Of a DNA stretch of 64,000 nt, positions 26,294 through 35,348 are shown in pieces (position 1 is the stretch's first letter; the number at the start of each line of letters is the position of its first letter). A program made the translations under genes and the position numbers. The notes under the pieces are model-generated. The model was not told the origin of the DNA and did not search any database. It was given only the letters and a program-made list of their open reading frames with translations. The DNA is from Shewanella donghaensis (GTDB taxonomy: Bacteria; Pseudomonadota; Gammaproteobacteria; Enterobacterales; Shewanellaceae). The stretch is from the NCBI RefSeq assembly GCF_007567505.1, contig NZ_CP041783.1, positions 310,001-374,000 on the forward strand, read 5' to 3'.

Positions 26294-26683
26294 ATGAAAC
26301 TATCGGTAGTCATTGTATCGCTGGCATTAATGTTATCTGCATGTGCGAACCACACAGCTGGCGTATCAGCCAGTTCAACGGGGGAAGTGAGAGTGGATAA
26401 CAACTCATTCGCACGAGAAGTGGCCGTGGAGCAAGTAAAGGTGCGGACCCAGTCAGACTTGTTGCAAGGCTCTGCCTTAATTAAAAGTCAGGTATCAACA
26501 GATCTAAGGCTTCAATACAAGTTCACCTGGTACGATGTAGGCGGCTTTACCATTGAAGATGAAGGCAATAGTTGGAAATCAGTAAAGTTACATGGGATGC
26601 AACAAATACAGGTGGCTTCAGTTGCCCCTAATGCAAATGCGACCCGCTTTGAAGTGTATGTTAGAAAAGCATTTTCCAATTAG
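26294..26683 (+). CDS. YcfL-like lipoprotein (DUF1425)
   Basis: Small predicted outer-membrane lipoprotein of 129 residues. The lipobox LSAC places the lipidated Cys at 17. The mature part contains YKFTWYDVGGFTIEDEGNSW, typical of the YcfL family. ATG 26294 has AAGGAAC upstream; the longer frame from 26267 lacks a site. Synteny with hinT, as in E. coli, supports the call. Function unknown. Confidence 0.8.
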   Translation: MKLSVVIVSLALMLSACANHTAGVSASSTGEVRVDNNSFAREVAVEQVKVRTQSDLLQGSALIKSQVSTDLRLQYKFTWYDVGGFTIEDEGNSWKSVKLHGMQQIQVASVAPNANATRFEVYVRKAFSN

Positions 26684-26816
26684 TGCTGACTTTCTAGTAT
26701 TTAATGTTTATAGGATCTTTCTAGCTAATAGTTAAATAATCTAGCTGATATAAATTTGTACTTAAATAGTTAATGAAAAGTACGCGGTAAAGCTGTCGCA
26801 CTAATGATTGATAGTT

Positions 26817-26822
26817 TATAAT
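26817..26822 (+). promoter_or_regulatory. -10 element of the thiamine operon
   Basis: Perfect TATAAT ending seven bases before the aptamer begins. The region 17 bp further upstream (TGTCGC) is a poor -35, so strength may be low. Confidence 0.55.
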
Positions 26823-26828
26823 CCGCGT

Positions 26829-26923
26829 CGCCAAGGGGTGTTTATCGTTTGCGATAAACTGAGATGTCTATAAAGACGAACCCTTAGAACCTGATCCGGC
26901 TAATACCGGCGTAGGAATAGGCT
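26829..26923 (+). ncRNA. TPP riboswitch (THI box)
   Basis: Conserved thiamine pyrophosphate aptamer. Visible core elements in order are GGGGTG (26835-26840), CTGAGAT (26869-26875), ACCCTTAGAACCTGATCC (26880-26897), GGCTAATACCGG and CGTAGGAA (26910-26917). The closing helix pairs GCC (26830-26832) with GGC (26920-26922). The variable P3 arm is TTTATCG/CGATAAA. It controls the TonB receptor and probably the genes after it. Confidence 0.95.
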
Positions 26924-26973
26924 GCATTGCTAAAAATATTGTCATGGATGCACACCAATAATTCACTATGCTT

Positions 26974-27003
26974 GCCGGATCTCAAAATTATTATTTGAGG
27001 TCC
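26974..27003 (+). promoter_or_regulatory. Riboswitch expression platform sequestering the Shine-Dalgarno
   Basis: GGATCTCAAA (26977-26986) pairs with TTTGAGGTCC (26994-27003) around a seven-base loop, hiding the GAGG ribosome site just before ATG 27005. The 5' arm overlaps GCCGGATC (26974-26981), which is fully complementary to GATCCGGC (26893-26900) inside the aptamer. The two pairings exclude each other. Confidence 0.75.
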
Positions 27004-27004
27004 T

Positions 27005-29191
27005 ATGTTTGTTATCAAATCTAAATCGCCATTAGCGATTGCCATTCTTACTGCTTTATCCACTTCTGTTGTCGCTCAAACTGAAAATATTGAGCGAGTT
27101 GCGCCAAATGCTGAAAAAATGGAAGTGATTGTTGTCAACGCTGACTTTAGTAATATTGCGCTAGATAAAGTGCCATCAAGTGTTACCGTCATCGACAGCC
27201 AACAACTACAAGATGAAGGGGCGCAACATTTTGAAGATGTCTTAAACTCTATTGCCAACTTCAACTGGTCCGGTGGTAGCTCTCGTCCTAAGTATTTCCA
27301 AATTCGTGGTGTGGGTGAGCAAGAAGAGTATCAAGGTGCACCTAACTCTTCTGTTGGTTTCATTGTTGATGATATCGATTTATCAGGCATAGGCATGGTG
27401 TCTAGCATGTACGATATGCAACAAGTTGAAGTGCTTAGAGGTCCTCAAGGGACTCAATACGGTGCCAATGCTTTAGCGGGTCTTATCTATTTAAAAAGTA
27501 ATGATCCTACCGATGTATTTGAGCATGGCGCTCAAGTGTCGATGGGTGATGATGATTTACAAACTTTCTCAGGTTTTAGTTCTGGTCCGCTAACCGACTC
27601 AGGTAAATTACTTTACCGTGTTTCTTTAGAGCAACATTCTCAAAACGGTTACCGCGATAATACTTACCTAGAACGTGAAGATACTAATGCCCGTGACGAG
27701 TTCACTGCTCGGGCTAAATTGCGTTGGTATGCCTCTGATGACGTTCAATTTGATTTAACTTTATTACACGCCAATTTTGATAATGGCTATGATGCTTGGA
27801 CGTTAGATAATAATGGTTTTGAAACCATTACTGATGCGCCAGGTGTCGATGCGCAAAAAACCACAGGTGCAGGCTTAAAAGCTATTTTTACCAGTTTTGA
27901 CAAATTTGAGCTGACTTCATTAACTTCATTTGCCAATACTGATCATCATCATAACTACGATGGCGACTGGGCTAATCCTGATTACTGGGCGTCTAAGCAG
28001 TGTGCTGCTTACGATGACAATTGGAATGCTATTGGCACAGAGCCTTGCGTTTATGATTACACCTGGGACAAAAAGGGCGAACGCCAGACTATTTCTCAAG
28101 AATTCCGTATAAGTTCAAATGAAGCGGGCAAAATATTTTCAGACTCGACTGATTGGCTTGTTGGTTTATATGGCATGAACTTGCAAGAAGACAATGATCT
28201 ATATTCTGAGTACAACGGTTGGCCTGATGAAGTATTACAATCAGAATACGAAGCGACTAACTATGCCATATTTGCTCAAACAGATACCCAGTTTGGCAAT
28301 GACTATGTCTTTTCTGCCGGCGTTCGTCTAGAGCGCCGCGAAAGTGAGTATTCTGACTCAAATGGCGATGAGTTCTCGCCAACAGAAAGTATGTGGGGCG
28401 GTCATTTAGCCTTATCTAAAGCATTAAATGAAGATCACAATGCGTATTTTCGTGTGGCTAGAGGCTACAAGGCGGGTGGTTTTAATATGACACTACCACC
28501 AGAACTAGCTGATAAAAAAGAATTTGATACTGAAATTTTATATAACTACGAATTAGGGCTTAAATCTTCATGGCTGCAAGGTCAGTTAGATACTAACGTC
28601 GCCTTTTTCTATATGGATAGACGCGATCAACAAGTATCAGCATCACAGCAAGATCCAGAAGACCAACAACGATTTATTCTCTATACCGAAAATGCCGGTA
28701 GTTCAGAAAACTTTGGTGCAGAAGTCGATTTTAAATACTACGCAACAGATAACATTCAGTTTTATGGCAGCGCAGGTTGGTTAGATGCGACATACGGCGA
28801 TTATCAATACAATGATAAATACGGCAATATTGTTGATTTAAGTGGTCGTGACCAAGCTCATGCTCCTAAGTTTACCTATAGCGCAGGTATGAGTTACGTC
28901 AGCGATTCAGGTTGGTTTACTAACCTAAATGCCAGTGGTAAAAGTGACTTCTACTATTCTGACAGTAACGAATCTAAATCAGATGCTTATACTATATTTA
29001 ATGCCCGAGTAGGTTATGAAACTCAAATGTGGTCAGCGTATTTGTGGGGGCGTAACTTATTTGATGAGCAATACGGTACGAGAGGCTTCTTTTTTGGAAA
29101 CGAGCCAGATTTAGATTGGTCTGATAAGCAATATGTTCGTTATGGTGATCCTCGTCAACTTGGTATCACGTTAAACGTAAAGTTTATGTAG
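27005..29191 (+). CDS. TonB-dependent receptor for thiamine or a precursor
   Basis: 728-residue outer-membrane receptor. The signal peptide ends near VVAQ; the TonB box MEVIVVNA precedes a plug with VTVIDSQQL, FQIRGVGE and VEVLRGPQGTQYGANALAG. The barrel ends in VKFM. Thiamine specificity is inferred from the TPP riboswitch directly upstream and from PnuT and a thiamine-kinase-like gene downstream; the sequence itself does not show the ligand. Riboswitch-controlled receptors of this kind are known from other gammaproteobacteria. Confidence 0.88.
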   Translation: MFVIKSKSPLAIAILTALSTSVVAQTENIERVAPNAEKMEVIVVNADFSNIALDKVPSSVTVIDSQQLQDEGAQHFEDVLNSIANFNWSGGSSRPKYFQIRGVGEQEEYQGAPNSSVGFIVDDIDLSGIGMVSSMYDMQQVEVLRGPQGTQYGANALAGLIYLKSNDPTDVFEHGAQVSMGDDDLQTFSGFSSGPLTDSGKLLYRVSLEQHSQNGYRDNTYLEREDTNARDEFTARAKLRWYASDDVQFDLTLLHANFDNGYDAWTLDNNGFETITDAPGVDAQKTTGAGLKAIFTSFDKFELTSLTSFANTDHHHNYDGDWANPDYWASKQCAAYDDNWNAIGTEPCVYDYTWDKKGERQTISQEFRISSNEAGKIFSDSTDWLVGLYGMNLQEDNDLYSEYNGWPDEVLQSEYEATNYAIFAQTDTQFGNDYVFSAGVRLERRESEYSDSNGDEFSPTESMWGGHLALSKALNEDHNAYFRVARGYKAGGFNMTLPPELADKKEFDTEILYNYELGLKSSWLQGQLDTNVAFFYMDRRDQQVSASQQDPEDQQRFILYTENAGSSENFGAEVDFKYYATDNIQFYGSAGWLDATYGDYQYNDKYGNIVDLSGRDQAHAPKFTYSAGMSYVSDSGWFTNLNASGKSDFYYSDSNESKSDAYTIFNARVGYETQMWSAYLWGRNLFDEQYGTRGFFFGNEPDLDWSDKQYVRYGDPRQLGITLNVKFM

Positions 29192-29354
29192 TTGCAGAAA
29201 TGCTGCGTTAAGTTATTTATGTAGTCATATTTTTATCATTAATAACAATGTTTAACGATCAAAATCTGCCATGATTTAAAAAAGATTGATAAGTTTTTTA
29301 ATCTCAAACTTTGATAAACTGTGGCAGTATTTTTACCTCGATTAAGGAATTTCC

Positions 29355-29615
29355 ATGAAATTGACTGCCGAAATCAGCATGTACCCGTTCAATGAAAACT
29401 ATTTAGACCCGATTAAGTGGTTTATTGGCCGTGTAGACAGTTACTCAAATATTGAAAGAAAAACCAATGCCATGGCGACTCAAGTATGCGGAGAGTATGC
29501 AGATGTGATGTCTATGCTTGCCATTGAAATGGAAGCTGCTCATCAAAAGTGGGGCAAAGCGGTATTTGTGTGTAAATTTATTGGTGGTGAGCTGGATTTA
29601 AGCCACACCGAATAA
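29355..29615 (+). CDS. YkoF-like thiamine/HMP-binding small protein
   Basis: 86 residues with no signal peptide. The start MKLTAEISMYPFNENYL and the segment around residues 40-75 fit a single YkoF/COG0011-type ferredoxin-like domain; Bacillus YkoF has two such domains and binds thiamine. Its place between the receptor and pnuT supports a role in thiamine or hydroxymethylpyrimidine handling. ATG 29355 has AAGGA upstream. The 163-bp gap before it has no clear terminator. Confidence 0.72.
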   Translation: MKLTAEISMYPFNENYLDPIKWFIGRVDSYSNIERKTNAMATQVCGEYADVMSMLAIEMEAAHQKWGKAVFVCKFIGGELDLSHTE

Positions 29616-29662
29616 CTGTTTATAACCATTCACATACATTCAAAATCATAGTAGCCATCATT

Positions 29663-30325
29663 ATGTTATCTGAGATTATTCAATCCGTTCAAATTGCCAT
29701 CACGGAAGCCTCTGTCATGACAGGCTGGGAAGCCGTCGCAGTGATTCTTGCAATGGCTTATTTGCTATTAGCTATGAAAACCAACATTTGGTGTTGGGCT
29801 GCCGCATTTGCGAGTACGGCAATTTATACGGTGTTGTTTTGGAAAGTATCATTATTGATGGAGTCGGTGCTTAATGTGTATTACATGGCGATGGCTATTT
29901 ATGGTTTTTGGTTATGGCGCTCAACCCATCAGACTAACAGCACAGATAGTGCTGGCAATGAATTAGTCATTACCAGTTGGTCGCTTAAGACTCATTTACT
30001 GCTCATTGGTTTTACAACTGTAGTCTCGCTAATCGTGGGATACTTCATGGCCACAAAAACTACTGCCTCTTTCCCCTATATCGATGCATTAACCACTTGC
30101 TTTGCGATAATGACTACCTATTTAGTGGCTAAAAAAGTATTAGAAAATTGGCTGTATTGGGTAGTAATAGACTTTGTATCTATCTACTTATATTTCCAAA
30201 AAGGCCTAATGCTCACATCTGGTTTATTCATCTTGTATGTGTTTATGGCATTAAGTGGCTACTTCATGTGGCGTAAGAAAATGCAACAAACATCAAGCTA
30301 TCATGACCTAGCGGTTGCGAGTTAA
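29663..30325 (+). CDS. pnuT: PnuT-type thiamine transporter (PnuC family)
   Basis: 220-residue inner-membrane carrier with about seven hydrophobic helices. It has the PnuC family marks: NIWCWAAAFASTAIYTVLFW, VYYMAMAIYGFWLWR and the WLYWVVIDFVSIYLYFQKG segment. Members facilitate diffusion of an unphosphorylated vitamin that is then trapped by a kinase. PnuT (thiamine) rather than PnuC (nicotinamide riboside) is chosen because of the TPP riboswitch and the adjacent kinase-like gene. Confidence 0.9.
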   Translation: MLSEIIQSVQIAITEASVMTGWEAVAVILAMAYLLLAMKTNIWCWAAAFASTAIYTVLFWKVSLLMESVLNVYYMAMAIYGFWLWRSTHQTNSTDSAGNELVITSWSLKTHLLLIGFTTVVSLIVGYFMATKTTASFPYIDALTTCFAIMTTYLVAKKVLENWLYWVVIDFVSIYLYFQKGLMLTSGLFILYVFMALSGYFMWRKKMQQTSSYHDLAVAS

Positions 30326-30334
30326 GACGGATAA

Positions 30335-31552
30335 ATGATGACGGACTTTAATCCTTGGCTGTACTTACCACTAGTGTTAAAAACATTACTGCCCAGAAAA
30401 TTAGTAGAAGTCATTAATCAACAATGTCATCAAGTTAACTTGCTATCTGATGGGCTGAGCAATCAGAACTTTCATATTGTTTTGTCAGCCCCTTATAGCG
30501 AAAGCGGTAGTGATAACAATAGTGAAAATGGCTTTCAGGATAATATTGAGAGTTGCAGTACTATTGAAAACAACAGAAAAGTTAAAAACGATCGTAACTT
30601 TATGAGTAACAGTGATTGGGTGTTACGAGTGAATCAAGATAATGCCCAATGGTGTGATCGCGGCAACGAAGTCACTTGCTGGAGATTAACGGAAGCGATA
30701 AATCGAGCACCTGAACTCATTTGGCTCAGTGATGATAAACATTTTTACCTCAGTAAATTCATCAATGAATCGCTGTTCGTTCCAAGCTGTGAATCGATTA
30801 ATACAGCTTTTTATCCACCTTTAGATTCACTTGTTCATTCGAGACAGTTTAAATGGGCAGGTTTTTATGGTGAATATCGCTTTGAAGATCCAAGTCGCCC
30901 GCAAGCCTCAGTATTTGGTGAATATGATCCTGTCAGCTACTTATTAGATTTATTATCGCCGTTATCGATGTTAGCTTTACCTCCAAAGCAAATTACCGTA
31001 ACCGAGCAGTGGGATTACTACGCTAAGTCATTGTTGGATATCTCCGCTTCCATGTCTCAGTTATTGGCTGAATCAAGAATTCAGTCAAGTGATTCAAGCA
31101 GCACTCATGTTAAAGCTAAAACTTGGTTGAGTCATTATTATATGCTCACTCAAAAGCACTCTGACATGCAAGAATGGCTTGTACAATTAGAAGCTTGTGT
31201 AGTTAATCCACAATTTTGCCATCGAGATTTATCTCCCTATAATATTTTGTTTGATGGTGACCAATTACAATGTATTGATTTTGAATACTGCGCTGCCAGT
31301 CATCCATTATTTGATTTAGTCGCTGTCGTTGTAACACACCAATTAACGCAGCAGCAAGCGGATGAACTTACCTCAAAGTATTTGCAGCAACATCCTAATT
31401 TGACCGATACAGCAAGCAGTTTTCTTGGGGAAATGAGTCATTGCTTTTGGCTTTATGCCGCCGCTTGGGCATTAATGATGGCATCCAATACACAATTGCC
31501 ACAGCAGCAATATTTTGACCTATTCAATAAATACCTATCTTTAGTGCCTTAA
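30335..31552 (+). CDS. Thiamine-kinase-like phosphotransferase
   Basis: 405 residues of the choline/aminoglycoside kinase fold. Catalytic motifs are FCHRDLSPYNILFDG and QCIDFEYCAASHPLFDL. Near residues 45-90 there is an insert rich in Ser, Asn and Glu (SESGSDNNSEN) that is probably disordered. By position, 9 bp after pnuT, it should phosphorylate thiamine as it enters and so trap it. The start may be ATG 30335 or 30338; neither has a strong ribosome site, so coupling with pnuT is likely. Confidence 0.8.
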   Translation: MMTDFNPWLYLPLVLKTLLPRKLVEVINQQCHQVNLLSDGLSNQNFHIVLSAPYSESGSDNNSENGFQDNIESCSTIENNRKVKNDRNFMSNSDWVLRVNQDNAQWCDRGNEVTCWRLTEAINRAPELIWLSDDKHFYLSKFINESLFVPSCESINTAFYPPLDSLVHSRQFKWAGFYGEYRFEDPSRPQASVFGEYDPVSYLLDLLSPLSMLALPPKQITVTEQWDYYAKSLLDISASMSQLLAESRIQSSDSSSTHVKAKTWLSHYYMLTQKHSDMQEWLVQLEACVVNPQFCHRDLSPYNILFDGDQLQCIDFEYCAASHPLFDLVAVVVTHQLTQQQADELTSKYLQQHPNLTDTASSFLGEMSHCFWLYAAAWALMMASNTQLPQQQYFDLFNKYLSLVP

Positions 31553-31626
31553 CGCCATTATTCTAAAATAGTGTTGTTTTAAAACTATTTAGTTTTAAGT
31601 CTAAGCTGTTGATAGGAGAATTGTCG

Positions 31627-32475
31627 TTGAAAAAACCATTGATTCCAATAATACTTGTTATCTTTTTAGCAGGGTGTTCAACCAAATTTAGTTACTTCTT
31701 TTTAGACTGGGCGATTGAGTGGCGGGTGGAAGAGTACGTCACCTTGGATACTAAACAACAAGCCCAGTTTGATGAGCTGCTGGATAAGTTTTTAATTTGG
31801 CATCAACAAGAAGAATTGTTGCGCTACAGTGCACAATTACAAGCACTTTCCACATCAGTGAATCAACAAACCTTAACTACCGAAATTTGGCAGCAACAGG
31901 TTACTGGCGCCAAAGCGCATTGGTTTCGTATCTTTGATTTTGTGTTACCCGATTTACTTCCCATCCTAACTAGCCTCAGTGATCAACAAGTTAAAGAGTT
32001 TATAAAGCAGCTCAATACTGACAACACTGAATTAAATTCAAAGTACGCAGGCAAAACTCAACTACAGTTATTAGAAGACGCCAATGAAAGAATGGTTGAT
32101 AGGACTGATGATTGGCTCGGTAATGTTACATCTGAACAACGTCAGCTCATAAAACTATTTAATGCACAGCGGCTTGCGACACTTGATATGTGGCTTGAAT
32201 ACAGGCTTGAATGGTTAAGACAGTTTGAGTCAGCCTTAAGTCAACGCTCTGATCATCAATTATTTGAACAACGAATGCGTTTATTGATGACCCAACCAGA
32301 CGAGCTAAAATCAGAAATATATCAAGAAAATGCTAATGAAAACACACGACTGTTTGGGCAGTTAATGATTGATATCAATAACAGTTTATCTGATAAACAG
32401 CGCCGACATTTGAACAAAAAAGTGGCTGAATTAATTGTCGATTTAAACGAATTATCAGCAGATATGAACGAGTAG
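31627..32475 (+). CDS. Putative lipoprotein (DUF6279-like)
   Basis: 282 residues. TTG 31627 is chosen because AGGAG lies eight bases before it. A lipobox LAGC gives lipidated Cys17. The mature part is helical and rich in Gln, Leu and Trp (FLDWAIEWRVEEYVTLDTKQ near its start), resembling a family of uncharacterised lipoproteins common in Shewanella and Vibrio. It could extend the thiamine unit (75-bp gap) but nothing ties it to that function. Confidence 0.72.
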   Translation: MKKPLIPIILVIFLAGCSTKFSYFFLDWAIEWRVEEYVTLDTKQQAQFDELLDKFLIWHQQEELLRYSAQLQALSTSVNQQTLTTEIWQQQVTGAKAHWFRIFDFVLPDLLPILTSLSDQQVKEFIKQLNTDNTELNSKYAGKTQLQLLEDANERMVDRTDDWLGNVTSEQRQLIKLFNAQRLATLDMWLEYRLEWLRQFESALSQRSDHQLFEQRMRLLMTQPDELKSEIYQENANENTRLFGQLMIDINNSLSDKQRRHLNKKVAELIVDLNELSADMNE

Positions 32476-32559
32476 CTGTAAAAGACGATGCAAAGCGATG
32501 AAATATAACTGCTGGTATTAAGGTCTAGTGATTTAATAATGAGATAAAAAGGAATTACC

Positions 32560-33141
32560 ATGGTCAAACTATACCAACAGTTTTTAGATTTACTGAAGCA
32601 TATCGAAGGCCTAGCGCCACTTGCGCTGCGAGTTTATTTAGCGCCAGTGTTAATGCAAGCTGGATACAATAAGCTTTCCCATTTTAGCGATACCGCCGCG
32701 TGGTTTGGTAATCCTGATTGGGGGTTAGGCTTACCTATGCCAGAAGTAATGACAGCGCTAGCAGCAGGTACAGAGCTATTTGGCGGAGCATTATTACTCA
32801 TTGGTTTGGCTACTCGATTAGTGGCTATTCCGATGATGTTTACTATGTTTGTCGCAGCATTTGCTGTGCATATCAATAATGGCTGGTTAGCGATTGCTGA
32901 TGCGAGTTCGTGGCTTGCAAACGACAAGGTTCTCGAGTCTGCTGAAAAACTGGCAGCGGCAAAATCAATTTTACAACAACATGGCAATTATGAATGGCTG
33001 ACCAGTTCAGGTAATTTCGTGATTTTAAATAACGGTATTGAGTTTGCTATAACCTATTTAATTATGCTGTTTGCTTTAGTGGTATTAGGCGGTGGGCGTT
33101 ATACCAGTGTCGATTACTTCATTTCTAAGCGTTTAAGCTAA
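32560..33141 (+). CDS. DoxX-family membrane protein
   Basis: 193 residues with four hydrophobic helices. DoxX features are LRVYLAPVLMQAGYNKL near the start and LAAGTELFGGALLLIGLATR in the middle. Compared with the short family members it has an extra extracytoplasmic stretch (about 110-145). AAGGAA precedes the ATG. Function is not established; family members are linked to redox and sulfur metabolism. Confidence 0.85.
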   Translation: MVKLYQQFLDLLKHIEGLAPLALRVYLAPVLMQAGYNKLSHFSDTAAWFGNPDWGLGLPMPEVMTALAAGTELFGGALLLIGLATRLVAIPMMFTMFVAAFAVHINNGWLAIADASSWLANDKVLESAEKLAAAKSILQQHGNYEWLTSSGNFVILNNGIEFAITYLIMLFALVVLGGGRYTSVDYFISKRLS

Positions 33142-33232
33142 GCGTGTAAGCTAATCAAATAGTCAAATTAGGCTTAGATATTGTTTAAGTCTTTGTTTAA
33201 TTGAGCTGCAAAATCATTATTCAATTTTACAT

Positions 33233-33264
33233 ACAAAAATCCCACTCTAATGTGGGATTTTTGT
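33233..33264. terminator. Terminator after the DoxX gene
   Basis: AAAAATCCCAC-TCTAAT-GTGGGATTTTT, 92 bp after the stop; symmetrical A and T runs. Confidence 0.88.
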
Positions 33265-33343
33265 TAATATCATTTTGTATTCAACTATTCTCGTGCAACC
33301 TTTGTTTTAATGGGTTCACGCATTGAAAGACAGGGACATTCAA

Positions 33344-33895
33344 TTGGACGCTTCAGAACTACTACTTACTCGCCAATCAACACCTCGACTGACACTTCCT
33401 GCACCTAGTGAAGAGCAATTAGATTTTATTCTTAATGCGGGCGCAAGAGCGCCGGATCATGGGGCGTTAACGCCGTGGGAATTTATTATTGCAACAGAGT
33501 CAGGTTTAGATACTTTGGCAGACATTTTTGTTAAGGCTGCAGAATCAACAGGCGCTGATGAGGTTTATTTAACGAAAGTGAAAGGCATGCCTCACCGAGC
33601 TCCAATGGTGATTACTGTTGTAACAAAAAGCCAGCAGCATCCCAAAGTGCCTCTATTAGAGCAACAACTGGCAGCTGGTTGTGCCACGATGGCAATGCAA
33701 CAAGCTGCATTCTCATTAGGATTAGGTGCTGTATGGCGAACTGGCGACTTTGCGTTTAGTGCAATTGTTAATGAAGGCTTAGGAATAGGTCTGGATGATC
33801 AGATAGTCGGCTTTTTATATGTCGGTACGCCAGCAGTTAAAGCGCCACTAAAAGCGTTAAAGCCTGGCCGTCAATTTGCACGATTTTTGAAATAA
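33344..33895 (+). CDS. ydjA: YdjA-like nitroreductase
   Basis: 183-residue FMN-dependent oxidoreductase of the minimal nitroreductase type. TTG 33344 with AGGGA is chosen because it gives the family N-terminus MDASELLLTRQS and the same length as E. coli YdjA. Visible motifs are LNAGARAPDHGALTPWEF and AGCATMAMQQAAFSLGLGAVWRTG, with GTP after the last strand. The natural substrate is unknown. Confidence 0.9.
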   Translation: MDASELLLTRQSTPRLTLPAPSEEQLDFILNAGARAPDHGALTPWEFIIATESGLDTLADIFVKAAESTGADEVYLTKVKGMPHRAPMVITVVTKSQQHPKVPLLEQQLAAGCATMAMQQAAFSLGLGAVWRTGDFAFSAIVNEGLGIGLDDQIVGFLYVGTPAVKAPLKALKPGRQFARFLK

Positions 33896-33929
33896 AAAAT
33901 TGAAGATTGTGGTATGAGAATATCAATAT

Positions 33930-33962
33930 AAACTAAAGGTTCATTTTGAGCCTTTAGTTTAA
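33930..33962. terminator. Bidirectional terminator after ydjA
   Basis: AAACTAAAGG and CCTTTAGTTT arms with an 11-base loop; it also lies past the stop of the small minus-strand gene at 33985. Confidence 0.7.
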
Positions 33963-33984
33963 TTTATTGGGGACGTTTACAAAC

Positions 33985-34191
33985 TCAATCGCTAGGATCT
34001 AAAGAATCTAAAGGTAGTAAGTTTTGAAACAGGTAGTATCCCAAAGGCCCTAAAATTAGGCTTATGGTAACCCAAAGAAAGCGTTTTATATTATCAATGT
34101 TAGCCGCGCTGTTGATTGCACGATAGCAAAACATAATATGTAAAACGGCTAAAAGCAGCACGAGTATAACCACCAAATCCATTTGTTCCAT
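33985..34191 (-). CDS. Small two-helix membrane protein (PLDc_N-like)
   Basis: 68 residues with two hydrophobic helices (about 5-24 and 38-60). The second, FLWVTISLILGPLGYYLFQNLLP, resembles the short N-terminal membrane module of cardiolipin synthase-like proteins found alone in many bacteria. AAGGATG precedes the ATG and terminator-like hairpins flank the gene. Function unknown. Confidence 0.6.
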   Translation of the reverse strand: MEQMDLVVILVLLLAVLHIMFCYRAINSAANIDNIKRFLWVTISLILGPLGYYLFQNLLPLDSLDPSD

Positions 34192-34392
34192 GTCTACATC
34201 CTTGGTTACTACTAAGAGACTTATTTAAGCTTAATCCTATTTTGAAAATTAGCAGTAAAATCAATATAAAATCCATCTTATAGGTGACACAAGATAGCGT
34301 ATATTTATGCCTGTTATCAATTATAGTTTTGAATAAATATACAAAAGTTTGACATGGCGCATTTTATATAAGCAATTATTGATTAATTGCTG

Positions 34393-35082
34393 TTATTTTA
34401 GTCTTGTAACCGTCTCTGGCATATCTAACCATAAAGGGTATTTTGTCATAACCGCTTTAAATAATTCACTTTCTAGGTGCAGTTCTAACCATTGTTTTAC
34501 CTTTACATACGGGCTTTGTTGGAACCAAGGTTTATTCACATGTGCAAACTGCCTAACAAATGGAAATATAGCATAATCAGCAATGGTCGGTGAACTAGTA
34601 ATTAATTGATTATTTTCGCTTAGTTTAGTTTCTAAAACTTCAATAAATTCACATGCTTTTTCGCGGTAAAACGCTTCAGGTTGTTCTAAAAAGCGATCGG
34701 CATATTTGTATTTATCCAGCCAAGGCTTAAATTGGTTATCATTTAAACTAATCAGTTCCATGGCTTTGTTATCTGTTATTGACTTCATTAATAACGAGTA
34801 CTCATCAGTGCATAAATATTCACTATTTTTATCTGAGTAATTTAATAGCGAATATTTCAATACATCGATGCTTTCTTCTAATACTTTTGAGCTATCGATA
34901 TCGAGGTTTTCAATAATCAAAACGGGCACCGTGGCTTTAGGGGAAGCCTGTATCATTTCTGCAGGTTTATTGCGTAACTCGATTTCTCTAACCTCTGGGT
35001 TTAAAGTGGATAAATGTAATCCAATTCGAGCACGCATGGCGTATGGACAGCGCCTGAAAGTATAAAGAATGGCAGAAGACAT
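34393..35082 (-). CDS. Glutathione S-transferase family protein
   Basis: 229 residues. The N-terminal thioredoxin-like domain has RRCPYAMRAR with Cys12, as in the omega/glutaredoxin-2-like groups, and the cis-proline in KATVPVLI followed by LEES for glutathione binding. The C-terminal helical domain includes PTIADYAIFPFVRQF. Cytoplasmic; substrate unknown. It is a single gene on the minus strand with only a weak ribosome site. Confidence 0.88.
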   Translation of the reverse strand: MSSAILYTFRRCPYAMRARIGLHLSTLNPEVREIELRNKPAEMIQASPKATVPVLIIENLDIDSSKVLEESIDVLKYSLLNYSDKNSEYLCTDEYSLLMKSITDNKAMELISLNDNQFKPWLDKYKYADRFLEQPEAFYREKACEFIEVLETKLSENNQLITSSPTIADYAIFPFVRQFAHVNKPWFQQSPYVKVKQWLELHLESELFKAVMTKYPLWLDMPETVTRLK

Positions 35083-35348
35083 AGTTTGTTATCATAAAGT
35101 GAGAAAAGTGAATGGCGTTATTCTATGTTTATTTACAATAACTGTGTGAGATATTTTTAGTGGTGGCCTAATGATAAGGGCTTCACTTATTACAATTAAC
35201 GCTATAACTAGCACTATAACTAGCTATGAATATGTGATTAAGTTACAATTTTGCGCCGCATTTTGAGGTGTATCACCTTTTTAGTCGCCAAGTTTACTTT
35301 TTATTATTAATTGCACTGGAAATTAAGTTCCAGCTAGCGGAGATATTC

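Larger units (their letters stand above)
26684..27004 (+). other. Thiamine operon leader region
   Basis: 321 bp without a gene: promoter -10 at 26817, TPP aptamer at 26829-26923 and the expression platform up to the ATG at 27005. Confidence 0.85.

Noticed and set aside
34349..34576. Plus-strand frame opposite the GST gene
   Set aside because: Overlaps a well-supported gene and has a translation without family features.
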